Assembly: GCA_002309335.1 (NCBI GenBank)
Contig: DBXH01000007.1
Location: 7,218 to 71,217, forward strand
Source of the DNA: Bacteroidales bacterium UBA1217
GTDB taxonomy: Bacteria; Bacteroidota; Bacteroidia; Bacteroidales; P3
Direction of reading: 5' to 3'
DNA length: 64,000 nucleotides
The position numbers and the translations under genes were made by a program. The first letter of the stretch is position 1. The number at the start of each line of letters is the position of its first letter. Under the pieces are notes generated by a model that was not told the DNA's origin, did not search any database, and saw nothing but the letters and a program-made list of their open reading frames with translations. Positions 46,297 through 53,966 of the stretch are shown in pieces.

Positions 46297-46624
46297 AATA
46301 TTTACCTTAACGCAAACAGCAGTCGGATAGTATGAAAATTGAAAATTAAAATTTCAGCAGGAACCCCGGTCAAATGCAAAAAAAGCCCTTAAATCACCCC
46401 CAAAACGCCCCATTTTCTCGCTATCTCTAAGTGCGTGTTCTTCTGGGTCATAGCTTTACCAAAGTCTTACCAAAGCCTAACCAAAGTTTACCCAAATATT
46501 ACCATTGTAAAGTTTAATAGATGTAAAGTAAAAGTTTAGTTAGAATTTAACCAAGAACTAAACAAAAAAAAAGTGTACGGCGGTGTTGGAATGAACCCTG
46601 AATGATTTGTTCAAGACACATTAA
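46297..46624. other. Intergenic region with 11-nt repeat, between mutS2 and nitrilase
   Basis: No gene is seen in these 328 bases. They hold a run of about four 11-nt units of ACCAAAGTCTA type (46458-46504), one TTCTGGGTCA copy in the opposite orientation near 46441-46450, and a further ACCAAGAACTAAAC copy near 46550. Both flanking genes are on the minus strand, so this is the mutS2 upstream region. Confidence 0.5.
46458..46504. repeat. 11-nt tandem repeat
   Basis: Units ACCAAAGTCTT, ACCAAAGCCTA, ACCAAAGTTTA, CCCAAATATTA at about 11-nt spacing. Related to the arrays at 6598 and 30714. Confidence 0.6.
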
Positions 46625-47416
46625 TTAATCGAAATCCAGGTTGAAGGGCCAGTGCTGGCGGAAGGTGGCGAGTTTGTCGGCCGAGAGTTCGGCGGTGATG
46701 ATGCGGTCGTAGGGGTTGGCGGCGTCGAGTGACGGAGGTATTTCGTTGATGGGCAGTCCTTTGTAGTCGATGATTGCGGAGCAGCCGGCGTAGTCGATGC
46801 CTGTGCTGTCGCGGCCAACGCGGTTGCAGCCGATGGCATACGAGAGGTTTTCGATGGCTCGGGCGCGGAGCAGGGTGCGCCAGGCTTCGTAGCGCGAGCC
46901 GGGCCAGTTGGCGCAGACAAGCAGTATGTCGTAATCCCAATCGGTGGTGTTGCGTAGCCAGATGGGGAAACGCAGGTCGTAGCATACGGCGGGCCGGATG
47001 CGCCAACCGCGCCATTCGGCGGTGATGCGGCGGGTTCCGCGGCCTATCTGCGACGCCTCGCTGCTCATACGGAAAGTATGGCCTTTGTCGTAATAATCGT
47101 AATTGCCGTCGGGTCTGACGAGGTGCAGGCGGTTGTATACGATGCCGTTCTCTTTTACCGTCCACGTGCCGACAAACAAGGCATCGTATCGCTTGGCCAT
47201 CGAGAGGGCGAACTCGAAAGTGGGTCCTTTGGGCTCTTCTGCCTGGCGGGCCATATGGTCTCCAAAGCCAGTGCTGAAAGTCTCGGGAACAACCAGGATG
47301 TCGGTATGGTCGATAGCCGACTCAAAGGCCTGTTTCACTTTGCGGTAGTTGGCTTGCGGGTCTTCCCAGACGATATCTTGTTGATAGAGTGCAATGTTTA
47401 GTTTTTCTTGTATCAT
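46625..47416 (-). CDS. Nitrilase-family amidase (omega-amidase/YafV-like)
   Basis: 263 residues. The Glu-Lys-Cys triad is visible as VPETFSTGF, KGHTFRMS and VCYDLRFPIW. This arrangement and length fit the omega-amidase (YafV) group, which hydrolyses alpha-ketoglutaramate-type by-products and is involved in metabolite repair. Cytoplasmic. The five-unit 7-nt GTGAAYG repeat (47424-47458) occupies the gap directly before its start codon. Confidence 0.9.
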   Translation of the reverse strand: MIQEKLNIALYQQDIVWEDPQANYRKVKQAFESAIDHTDILVVPETFSTGFGDHMARQAEEPKGPTFEFALSMAKRYDALFVGTWTVKENGIVYNRLHLVRPDGNYDYYDKGHTFRMSSEASQIGRGTRRITAEWRGWRIRPAVCYDLRFPIWLRNTTDWDYDILLVCANWPGSRYEAWRTLLRARAIENLSYAIGCNRVGRDSTGIDYAGCSAIIDYKGLPINEIPPSLDAANPYDRIITAELSADKLATFRQHWPFNLDFD

Positions 47417-47423
47417 TTTTCGC

Positions 47424-47458
47424 GTGAATGGTGAACGGTGACCTGTGATTGGTGAATT
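47424..47458. repeat. 7-nt tandem repeat (GTGAAYG type), five units
   Basis: GTGAATG, GTGAACG, GTGACCT, GTGATTG, GTGAATT: five 7-nt units between the leucine-rich-repeat protein stop and the nitrilase start. Same period as the CCGTTCT family but different unit. Confidence 0.75.
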
Positions 47459-47464
47459 GTTGTT

Positions 47465-48034
47465 TTACTGGCAGTTGCAGACGTAGTCCCAGCGTTTGCG
47501 AGGCGAGGGGAGGAGCTCTTCTATGGCCTGCTGGTCGTCCCAAGTGAGAGGACAAACGCGCAAATCTATGAGTTTCAGATTGCTGTTGAGCACTACAAAC
47601 GATGGAGGGAATGAAATGACGCCTGTACACCAGAGTATCAGTTGTTCAAGGTTGGTGAGTTGCGACATTTCGTCGGGCAGGTCGAGTATCGGATTACGGC
47701 TTAGGTTTAGGTACCGTAGGTTGCGCAGCTGTCCCAGTTCGGGCGGGATGACACGCAGGCGGTTGCGGCGCAGGTCGAGTTCCTCAAGGTTGACCAGATT
47801 GCCTATTTCGGGCGGTATGCTGTCGATAAAATTGCGTCCGAGGTCCAACTCGCGAAGGTTGTGCAGTGTGAATACCTTGGGCGGAATCTGTTTCAGTCGC
47901 TTGTAGTTGAGTTTCAATATGTATACCGAATCGGGATTGCGTATTTCCTTGATTGACTTGTAGACGCGGTTGCGCTGTGCGGCGGCGCCCATAACCAAAG
48001 CAAGGAGCATAAGGAGTGTGATGGTCTTTTTCAT
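47465..48034 (-). CDS. Exported leucine-rich-repeat protein
   Basis: 189 residues with a signal peptide (GAAAQ). Residues about 40-150 are four leucine-rich repeats of the plant/bacterial short type (LRELDLGRNFIDSIPPEIGNL, LEELDLRRNRLRVIPPELGQL, LRYLNLSRNPILDLPDEM). Such small repeat proteins bind other proteins or peptides. The start overlaps the ribF stop by four bases (ATGA), so the two are translationally coupled. There is no type IX sorting domain, so it is probably periplasmic. Confidence 0.82.
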   Translation of the reverse strand: MKKTITLLMLLALVMGAAAQRNRVYKSIKEIRNPDSVYILKLNYKRLKQIPPKVFTLHNLRELDLGRNFIDSIPPEIGNLVNLEELDLRRNRLRVIPPELGQLRNLRYLNLSRNPILDLPDEMSQLTNLEQLILWCTGVISFPPSFVVLNSNLKLIDLRVCPLTWDDQQAIEELLPSPRKRWDYVCNCQ

Positions 48035-48963
48035 ATTTGTTGGTGGATTATTGTGCGAGTTGCTTCGCGGTCTTTTTGCAGTTGTTCTGTCAGCGCGTCG
48101 GGCGATGCAAAGGTCTGAATGTCGCGCAGCCGCGAGATGAATTCGACTTGGATTTGACGATTGTAAAGGTCGCCGTCAAAGTCGAGGAGATGGACTTCGA
48201 GAGCTGGAACGTCTTGATTAAATGTTGGTTGACTGCCCAAGTTGGCCATTGCAGCGTAGTGTGTTTCGTCAATGGTGGCGCGGAGGGCGTAGACTCCGGC
48301 AGAGGGAAGCAGCTTGTTTGGGTCGGACGGGCTGATGTTGGCCGTAGGGAATCCCAATGCCGAGCCGATGTGTCGTCCGTGAATCACCGTGCCTTCGATA
48401 GTGTATGGACGGCCAAGCATAGTGTTGGCCAGAGCTATATCGCCGTTTGTCAGAGCCTTGCGTATCTTTGTTGAACTCACTTCTACACCTTCAATCAATA
48501 CAGCTTCATCGCGGCAGATAGAGAAACCAATTTCTGCTGCCAGTTGCGGCAAAAGGTCGAAATCATTTTTGCTGCGACTTCCGAACATATTGTCGTAACC
48601 TAACAGCAAGGTATGCATATTCAGTCTTTTGCATAGGAATTGGCGGGTGAAATCGCACGCTGAGAGCGATGCTGTCTCGATGTCGAAATGAACCATAACG
48701 ACTGTTGGAACTCCACATTCCTCAAGCAATGCAAGTCGTTCGTCGCTGGTCGAGAGTAAAGACAGCTGTGTTGATGGGTCGAGCACCTGTCGGGGATGGC
48801 GGTCGAAAGTGACCACGATAGGCTCCTGCTTTGAACATCCTGCCACCTTCAGCAGGCGCTTCACAAGATGTCGATGACCCAGATGCAGACCGTCGAACAT
48901 ACCGACTGTGACAGCGGTTTCTTGTGTTAGATGGTTGATATCGTTTATGTTGAGCAGTCTCAT
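48031..48963 (-). CDS. ribF: Bifunctional riboflavin kinase/FAD synthetase RibF
   Basis: 310 residues from the ATG of MRLLNINDINH at 48963. The FAD synthetase part has GMFDGLHLGHRHLVKRL; the flavokinase part has GFPTANISPSDPNKLLPSAGVYALRA. It makes FMN and FAD in the cytoplasm. A promoter matching the Bacteroidota consensus lies at 48983-49013. Confidence 0.95.
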   Translation of the reverse strand: MRLLNINDINHLTQETAVTVGMFDGLHLGHRHLVKRLLKVAGCSKQEPIVVTFDRHPRQVLDPSTQLSLLSTSDERLALLEECGVPTVVMVHFDIETASLSACDFTRQFLCKRLNMHTLLLGYDNMFGSRSKNDFDLLPQLAAEIGFSICRDEAVLIEGVEVSSTKIRKALTNGDIALANTMLGRPYTIEGTVIHGRHIGSALGFPTANISPSDPNKLLPSAGVYALRATIDETHYAAMANLGSQPTFNQDVPALEVHLLDFDGDLYNRQIQVEFISRLRDIQTFASPDALTEQLQKDREATRTIIHQQI

Positions 48964-48982
48964 CGGTGATGTATAGATTTTA

Positions 48983-49013
48983 CAAAGATACATATTTTGC
49001 CTAAGGTGGCAAA
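48983..49013 (-). promoter_or_regulatory. ribF promoter
   Basis: Minus-strand TATCTTTG (48983-48990) and TTTG (49010-49013) at spacing 19, 20 bases before the ribF start. Confidence 0.6.
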
Positions 49014-49432
49014 AATAAGTATATGGTAATATTATTAAAAAAAAACATCCCTTGGCCGGAGATGTTGTTTTTGGTTTGGTGCGTTTCTATGACAGATTAT
49101 CGAACATTTCGCGGCGATTATCAAAAGTTAGTTGATTTCGTTCATTGGTATAACGAATACAGTTGATAAATATTATCATCACATAAAAATTTTATGAGAA
49201 GGTTAATATATGGGCGTTGCGGTCCTGTATTTCAGACCCGACAAAGCCCATTCCACCACCCAACAGGTTATAAACTTTTCCACTTTATTAAAGTGTTTTT
49301 CCTTGTGGAAAAAAGTGCTATTAGAGGTTATAAATGTGAAAATATTAAAGTTATGACAATAAAAAGAAACACCAAAAGCAACTAAAGTTCAGATGTTTAA
49401 CGTCATATATACAGGTTATTATGAAAATATAT
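49014..49432. other. AT-rich noncoding region at a strand switch
   Basis: No gene is seen. It lies between minus-strand ribF and the plus-strand accessory island. It contains a weak AACATC/GATGTT hairpin (49044-49066), two GGTTATAAA copies (near 49266 and 49326) and a TGTGGAAAA (near 49312) resembling a DnaA box with one mismatch. The dominant gene orientation changes here from minus to plus. Evidence for any function is weak. Confidence 0.3.
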
Positions 49433-49463
49433 TTTGTCAATTCGTTGAAAATGTATAATTTTG
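49433..49463 (+). promoter_or_regulatory. Promoter of the structured leader
   Basis: TTTG (49433-49436), 19 bases, TAATTTTG (49456-49463), an exact Bacteroidota -33/-7 match. It would start transcription just before the structured segment at 49469. Confidence 0.65.
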
Positions 49464-49468
49464 CATTC

Positions 49469-49770
49469 GTAAACCGCAAGAATAGGTTTACCGAAAAGAG
49501 TGCTTTTCGCTTATTCTGTTGATGGTGAACTTGGACACTTCACTTAATTGTTGATTCAGAATAAGGAAAATGAGTGCTCACTTGTATTGTATTCGTATTA
49601 TGCGACATACAACAAGTGGGGCAAATTCAGAATCCTTATCTAATCAATAAAGGGAGTCCAAGCCCTACCATCGAGGATGAGGCGCAAATGGATGGCTCCA
49701 CTTTCTTCGTTTAGTTTAATTCTCTCCGAGCCGAGAACAGAAGTTGTGCCCGACACGTATTAGGGAATAG
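49469..49770 (+). ncRNA. Candidate structured RNA or long structured leader
   Basis: About 300 bases with no convincing ORF follow a consensus promoter. Hairpins: GTAAACC/GGTTTAC (49469-49491), CGAAAAG/CTTTTCG (49492-49509), CTTATTCTG/CAGAATAAG (49510-49565), CACTTGT/ACAAGTG (49579-49618) and CATC/GATG near 49669-49679. ATAAGGA (49561-49567) can instead pair with TCCTTAT (49633-49639), which excludes the CTTATTCTG stem, as in a switch. I do not recognise a known RNA family. It could be a regulatory leader of the small gene at 49773 or an independent RNA. Confidence 0.4.
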
Positions 49771-49772
49771 TT

Positions 49773-49994
49773 ATGGAAGGGACACCATTATCTATTGAAC
49801 TCCTTTTGGAAAAAGGATTTGAAGAAAAAATAATGGAAGGAAAGTCCGTTTTTGTTAAAGAAGGAATAGCCATTGTACTCACAACCAAATGGCAGCCTTG
49901 TCGTATGGAAGCAGGAAGGCTTATCTCTACCAACGTGTATGTTGACACCTGGGAGGAACTGGAAAAACTTATGCAGGAAGGAGGTATAAGATGA
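49773..49994 (+). CDS. Small phage-like protein of unknown function
   Basis: 73 residues starting MEGTPLSIELLLEKGFEEK. The pattern of a short leading helix, a GF, basic/aromatic strands and a closing WEELEKLMQEGGI resembles small proteins common in phages and mobile elements of gut Bacteroidota, with no known function. The stop overlaps the lipoprotein start (ATGA), so they are translationally coupled. Confidence 0.55.
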   Translation: MEGTPLSIELLLEKGFEEKIMEGKSVFVKEGIAIVLTTKWQPCRMEAGRLISTNVYVDTWEELEKLMQEGGIR

Positions 49995-50386
49995 AACCTT
50001 TAAAAACTATTCTGATGCTTATGTGCATAGCTTCTCTAACAGCATTAACAGCCTGTTCTGAAGATGACACCATTGGAGGCGGTAATGCAAGTATCATCGG
50101 CAAATGGAAATGCACCGTGGATAACTATAATGATAATGGCAACGATTTTGGACACGATTCCTTTGTTGGAAATACATGGGAATTTAAAGACGGTGGTGTG
50201 CTCAAAATGGGAGACGAAATGACCACTTACACCATAGATGGCAACGATATTGTAATTGCTGGCGGAATGGAGTATGGCACAGTCGCAAAGTTAACCAGTT
50301 CAACGTTGATTCTGGACCTGACAATTAACGCTACACACCCCGGTAGGCCATATCCAACCGATCATTTGGAATTTGCCAAACAGTAA
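49991..50386 (+). CDS. Small lipocalin-like lipoprotein
   Basis: 131 residues with a lipobox (LTAC, Cys about 22). The sequence GKWKCTVDNYN, TWEFKDGGVLKM and the closing TDHLEFAKQ resemble lipocalin-like lipoproteins of this phylum, which have a small beta-barrel. Function is unknown. It is coupled to the preceding small gene and followed by a terminator. Confidence 0.65.
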   Translation: MKPLKTILMLMCIASLTALTACSEDDTIGGGNASIIGKWKCTVDNYNDNGNDFGHDSFVGNTWEFKDGGVLKMGDEMTTYTIDGNDIVIAGGMEYGTVAKLTSSTLILDLTINATHPGRPYPTDHLEFAKQ

Positions 50387-50394
50387 ACCTTGTG

Positions 50395-50432
50395 AATGAG
50401 GATGCCTTATCATTTTGGGGGCATCCTCATTT
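50395..50432 (+). terminator. Terminator after the small lipoprotein gene
   Basis: AATGAGGATGCC pairs with GGCATCCTCATT around a 13-base loop; T-rich after. Lies directly upstream of the adhesin-like gene. Confidence 0.75.
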
Positions 50433-50450
50433 AAATAAAAATAGTTGATT

Positions 50451-52676
50451 ATGAAGAGAAACATATTTTTTTTGTTTGTTTTATTGATTTGTTGTCAGGC
50501 GGCTTTTGCTTATGATTTTTCAGTTGTGGCACCCAGCGGACAGACGTTGTACTATAACATCAATAGTGGTGGAGTCACGGTGACATACCCAAATAATTCA
50601 AATGGTTCTTGGGTAGGCTACTCCAGCCCTGTCGGAAATTTAATAATTCCCAATACTGTTGCCTATGGTGGCACAACTTACTCCGTCACCGGCATCGATA
50701 ATTATGCCTTTAATCAATGTTCAAACTTGACATCAGTAACAATAGGAGACTCCGTCACTAACGTCGGAAATAGAGCCTTTTCTGGTTGCACTGGATTAAC
50801 ATCGGTGGTATTTAATGCCGTCAGGTGCACATCAGTGCCATCTTCATATAACAATAGGATATTTAGGGACTGTCCAAATATCACCAACTTTACCTTTGGC
50901 AATAACGTTGAACTAATTCCTCGCTACTTGTGTTCTCAAATAAGTGGATTAACATCCGTGACAATCCCAAACTCCGTTACCAGCATTGGAACTAGTACAT
51001 TTCAGAGTTGCACAGGATTGACATCGGTGATAATCGGAAAGTCTGTTACCAGCATTGGGACTAATGCCTTTTTTGGTTGTACTGGATTAACATCGGTGGT
51101 GTTCAACGCCGATAGTTGTACGGATGCAGGTTATTCGTCGTATACATCCGATGGAACCACATATTATAATTGGGCATTTAAGGGGTGTACAAACATCACC
51201 AGCTTTGTATTCGGAGATAATGTGAAAAACATTCCATATTGTTTATGTCGTGAATTAACAGGCTTGACATCTATAACAATTCCCGACTCAGTTACCAATA
51301 TGGATGACGGAGCCTTTTATCAATGTTCGGGTTTGACATCAGTAACAATCGGGAACTCCATCACGAGCATTAAACAATATGCCTTTTATCAATGTTCAAG
51401 CTTGACATCGGTGACAATACCCAACTCGGTCACCAGCATTGGTAATTATGCCTTTTATTATTGTACAGGCTTGACATCGTTGACAATCGGGAACTCCGTT
51501 ACCAGCATTGGCCAATCTGCCTTTGAGCATTGTACGGGCTTTACATCGTTGTCAATTCCAAATTCCGTTACTAGCATTGGTATTGAAGCCTTTCGTACTT
51601 GTACAGGATTAACATCTGTGATTATTGGAAACTCCGTCACTTACATTGGATATCAAGCTTTTTATGGCTGTGGATTGACATCGATAACTTTTTTAAGTCC
51701 GACACCGCCGACTATTTATAATGGCTATTCTAGCGCTTTTGCATATAACCCGGCAAATCGTGTTGTATATGTTCCTTGTGGGAGTCGGTCTCTGTATGCA
51801 AACATTATTTCAAGTATTAACCTGTATGAGATGTATTATGAATTGTTTGCTGTATCGGCTGACGATAGTACGGGCACTGTGCAAATCCTCACGAATCCAT
51901 CCTGCTCCGACCATAACGCAGTAATATCTGCCGTGCCAGCCGACGGCTACCGCTTCGACCACTGGAGCACAGGCAGTACAGACAATCCATATACTTTGAC
52001 CGTCACCAGTGATACCACCATAACAGCCTTCTTTGAGGAATATGTACCAGAGACGTATACTGTCACCGTCCTTGTTGACAACCCTGCGACGGGTAGCGTA
52101 ACAGGAGGCGGAGTTTATGAGAATGGTACATCAGTAACCATTACGGCATACCCAGTTGACGGCTACCATTTCGACCACTGGAGCACGGGTTGCACAGAAA
52201 ATCCCTATACGTTAACCGTTACCAGTGACACAACCATAACAGCCTTCTTCGAGGAAGATTTACCAGAGTCATATACTGTAACCGTACTCGTTGACAACCC
52301 AGGGACGGGTAGCGTAACAGGAGGCGGAGTTTATGAGGAGGGTACATCAGTAACCATTACGGCATACCCTGCCGACGGTTACCGCTTCGATCACTGGAGC
52401 ACAGGTAGCACCGATAATCCTTATACACTGACCGTTGTTACCGATACGACCATAATCGGCTACTTTGTTTCAAATAGCGACATTAATGAAACTGAAGAAA
52501 ACGACATTCATATAAGCGTACTCAATGGACAAATCTGTGTTGAAGGTGTAGTAAACGAAGAGGTGCAAGTGTATGATATTACTGGACGTTTGGTACGCAA
52601 TCATTCTTTACCAACAGGAGTATACTTGGTCAAGGTAGGAGCATTGCCAGCACGTAAAGTGGTTGTAATGAGATAG
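50451..52676 (+). CDS. BspA-like leucine-rich-repeat surface protein with type IX sorting domain
   Basis: 741 residues from the ATG at 50451 (an upstream TTG at 50445 is unlikely). Signal peptide ends AAFAY. Residues about 60-430 are BspA/treponemal-type leucine-rich repeats (SVTIGNSVTSIGxxAFxxCTGL units, about 23 residues each). Three divergent InlB-like beta repeats follow (YTVTVLVDNPATGSVTGGG with DGYRFDHWSTG). The last 70 residues are a type IX sorting domain (VYDITGRLVRN, LPTGVYLVKV). Such proteins mediate adhesion to host or other bacteria. It forms an accessory island with the two preceding small genes. Confidence 0.88.
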   Translation: MKRNIFFLFVLLICCQAAFAYDFSVVAPSGQTLYYNINSGGVTVTYPNNSNGSWVGYSSPVGNLIIPNTVAYGGTTYSVTGIDNYAFNQCSNLTSVTIGDSVTNVGNRAFSGCTGLTSVVFNAVRCTSVPSSYNNRIFRDCPNITNFTFGNNVELIPRYLCSQISGLTSVTIPNSVTSIGTSTFQSCTGLTSVIIGKSVTSIGTNAFFGCTGLTSVVFNADSCTDAGYSSYTSDGTTYYNWAFKGCTNITSFVFGDNVKNIPYCLCRELTGLTSITIPDSVTNMDDGAFYQCSGLTSVTIGNSITSIKQYAFYQCSSLTSVTIPNSVTSIGNYAFYYCTGLTSLTIGNSVTSIGQSAFEHCTGFTSLSIPNSVTSIGIEAFRTCTGLTSVIIGNSVTYIGYQAFYGCGLTSITFLSPTPPTIYNGYSSAFAYNPANRVVYVPCGSRSLYANIISSINLYEMYYELFAVSADDSTGTVQILTNPSCSDHNAVISAVPADGYRFDHWSTGSTDNPYTLTVTSDTTITAFFEEYVPETYTVTVLVDNPATGSVTGGGVYENGTSVTITAYPVDGYHFDHWSTGCTENPYTLTVTSDTTITAFFEEDLPESYTVTVLVDNPGTGSVTGGGVYEEGTSVTITAYPADGYRFDHWSTGSTDNPYTLTVVTDTTIIGYFVSNSDINETEENDIHISVLNGQICVEGVVNEEVQVYDITGRLVRNHSLPTGVYLVKVGALPARKVVVMR

Positions 52677-52711
52677 TGCAGCCACAACACAGTAAAGTTT
52701 GTATAGATGCT

Positions 52712-52744
52712 AAAAAGGACGACCGAAACGGTCGCCCTTTTTTA
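52712..52744 (+). terminator. Terminator after the adhesin gene
   Basis: AAAGG-CGACCG-AAA-CGGTCG-CCTTT with a T tract; the inner six-base stem is perfect and the outer part has one A-C mismatch. Confidence 0.8.
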
Positions 52745-52760
52745 TGTTCCAATTTTTTGG

Positions 52761-52842
52761 TGCGGATGGGGGGACTCGAACCCCCACTCCGGGAGGAATT
52801 AGATCCTAAGTCTAACGCGGCTACCAATTACGCCACATCCGC
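52761..52842 (-). tRNA. tRNA-Leu (anticodon TAG)
   Basis: 82 nt with a long variable arm, as in type II leucine tRNAs. Acceptor arms GCGGATG/CATCCGC, anticodon loop CTTAGGA giving TAG, T arm GGGTTCGAGTCCC. CCA is not encoded. Confidence 0.93.
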
Positions 52843-52895
52843 ATTCTTTTCATTCTCTTTATGTTATGGCTTTTTGTCTTTTGTGAAAGCGATTG

Positions 52896-52926
52896 CAAAG
52901 GTATGAATTTTTGTGAATACGGCAAA
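52896..52926 (-). promoter_or_regulatory. Promoter of tRNA-Leu
   Basis: Minus-strand TACCTTTG (52896-52903) and TTTG (52923-52926), spacing 19. Confidence 0.6.
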
Positions 52927-53074
52927 ATAAAAATGATTTTTGATCATATTTGTTGCCTCACAGTCGCTCTCTTAACAATTTTTAACTATTATTGCAAACG
53001 ATTAAGTTTCACTCCTTTGTGAATATAATTTGTTTCTATTTGTGTAATCTTTATAATTCTTTTTGTAATTTATA

Positions 53075-53105
53075 CTTGACATTTGTAAAGTTTTCATTAC
53101 TTTTG
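53075..53105 (+). promoter_or_regulatory. Promoter of the membrane protein/HTH pair
   Basis: CTTG (53075-53078), 19 bases, TACTTTTG (53098-53105). The expected transcript would carry the complete 9-nt repeat array as its leader. Confidence 0.5.
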
Positions 53106-53151
53106 CATCGTCAATTGAAAAAAGAGTGCGCACCTCTTTTGTATAGTACTT

Positions 53152-53205
53152 AACCCTTTAAACCCTTTAAACCCTTTTTATCCTTTTTAAACTTTTAAAC
53201 TTTTA
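53152..53205. repeat. 9-nt tandem repeat leader (AACCCTTTA type)
   Basis: AACCCTTTA, AACCCTTTA, AACCCTTTT, TATCCTTTT and shorter relatives run up to six bases before the start codon at 53211. These are the reverse complement of the GGTTTAAAG units at 29012-29092. Confidence 0.75.
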
Positions 53206-53210
53206 ATCTT

Positions 53211-53699
53211 ATGAAAACAACAAGAATGTTATTGCCGCGAGGCTTCAAATGTGCCGGCTGGTGGATTCTGGCAGCAGGCGCTGTATTAGGAATCCTTTAT
53301 TGCATTATTCCCGATTCTATGTCGGTATCCATCAATGATATCCGTGAATTGTTTGGCGCAGGACGCATCGAAACGAAGGCTGATTTTCTAGGACATTTCT
53401 CAGCCGACAGCGACCTTATGATGACCTTAATCGGTCTTTTTATGGTTGTTGGCGGCGTATTTGTGGGTTTTTCTCGCAACAAAGAAGACGATGAGTTTAT
53501 AGAGCAGATACGTTATGAGTCGCTGCTGCTTTCGATCTATGTGAACAGCATAGCGCTGGTTGTCTGTCTGCTATTTGTGTGGGGTCTGTCGTTCGTTGCG
53601 GTTATGTTCTGCAGTCTCTTCTCGGTGCTTTGTATTTTCATCATCTGCTTCTATATCCGTGTTCTGTTCAACAAAAAAACGATGCGAAATGAAGAATAA
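53211..53699 (+). CDS. Small membrane protein coupled to an HTH gene
   Basis: 162 residues with four predicted transmembrane helices (about 15-32, 70-90, 108-125, 128-152). I do not recognise a family beyond the pattern of small integral membrane proteins encoded beside short XRE-type regulators. The downstream HTH gene starts inside its last codons, an 11-base overlap, so the two are cotranscribed and coupled. Regulation by that partner is likely. Confidence 0.65.
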   Translation: MKTTRMLLPRGFKCAGWWILAAGAVLGILYCIIPDSMSVSINDIRELFGAGRIETKADFLGHFSADSDLMMTLIGLFMVVGGVFVGFSRNKEDDEFIEQIRYESLLLSIYVNSIALVVCLLFVWGLSFVAVMFCSLFSVLCIFIICFYIRVLFNKKTMRNEE

Positions 53700-53889
53700 A
53701 CTTAAAGTGGCCCGCGCCGAAATGGACCTCACTCAAGGCGAACTGGCGGAGAAAATCGGCGTTACCCGTCAAGCGGTAAACTCTATTGAACTGGGCAAGT
53801 ATGTTCCGTCGACTGTTTTGGCCCTTAAAATGGCGAAGCTGTTCGGGAAGCCGGTCGAGGAATTGTTTATGCTGGAAGATGCAGATTGA
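53689..53889 (+). CDS. XRE-family helix-turn-helix regulator
   Basis: 66 residues. The HTH is LTQGELAEKIGVTRQAVNSIELGKYVPS, the standard XRE/Cro arrangement of small stand-alone regulators (YozG-like). The start at 53689 is chosen because it begins the HTH fold at its normal distance; upstream the frame overlaps the membrane protein gene only. It likely regulates that membrane protein operon. Confidence 0.88.
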   Translation: MKNKLKVARAEMDLTQGELAEKIGVTRQAVNSIELGKYVPSTVLALKMAKLFGKPVEELFMLEDAD

Positions 53890-53966
53890 TGCAATTCTGA
53901 AACAGGTGACACAATAAAACATCCGTTTTTGAGTTATCTATAAACTATTTTGCTCAAAAACGGACG

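Larger units (their letters stand above)
52843..53210. other. Intergenic region with two promoters and a 9-nt repeat leader
   Basis: No gene is seen in these 368 bases. They carry the tRNA-Leu promoter on the minus strand, the promoter of the membrane/HTH pair on the plus strand, and the 9-nt repeat array that forms the leader before 53211. The rest is AT-rich. Confidence 0.7.
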
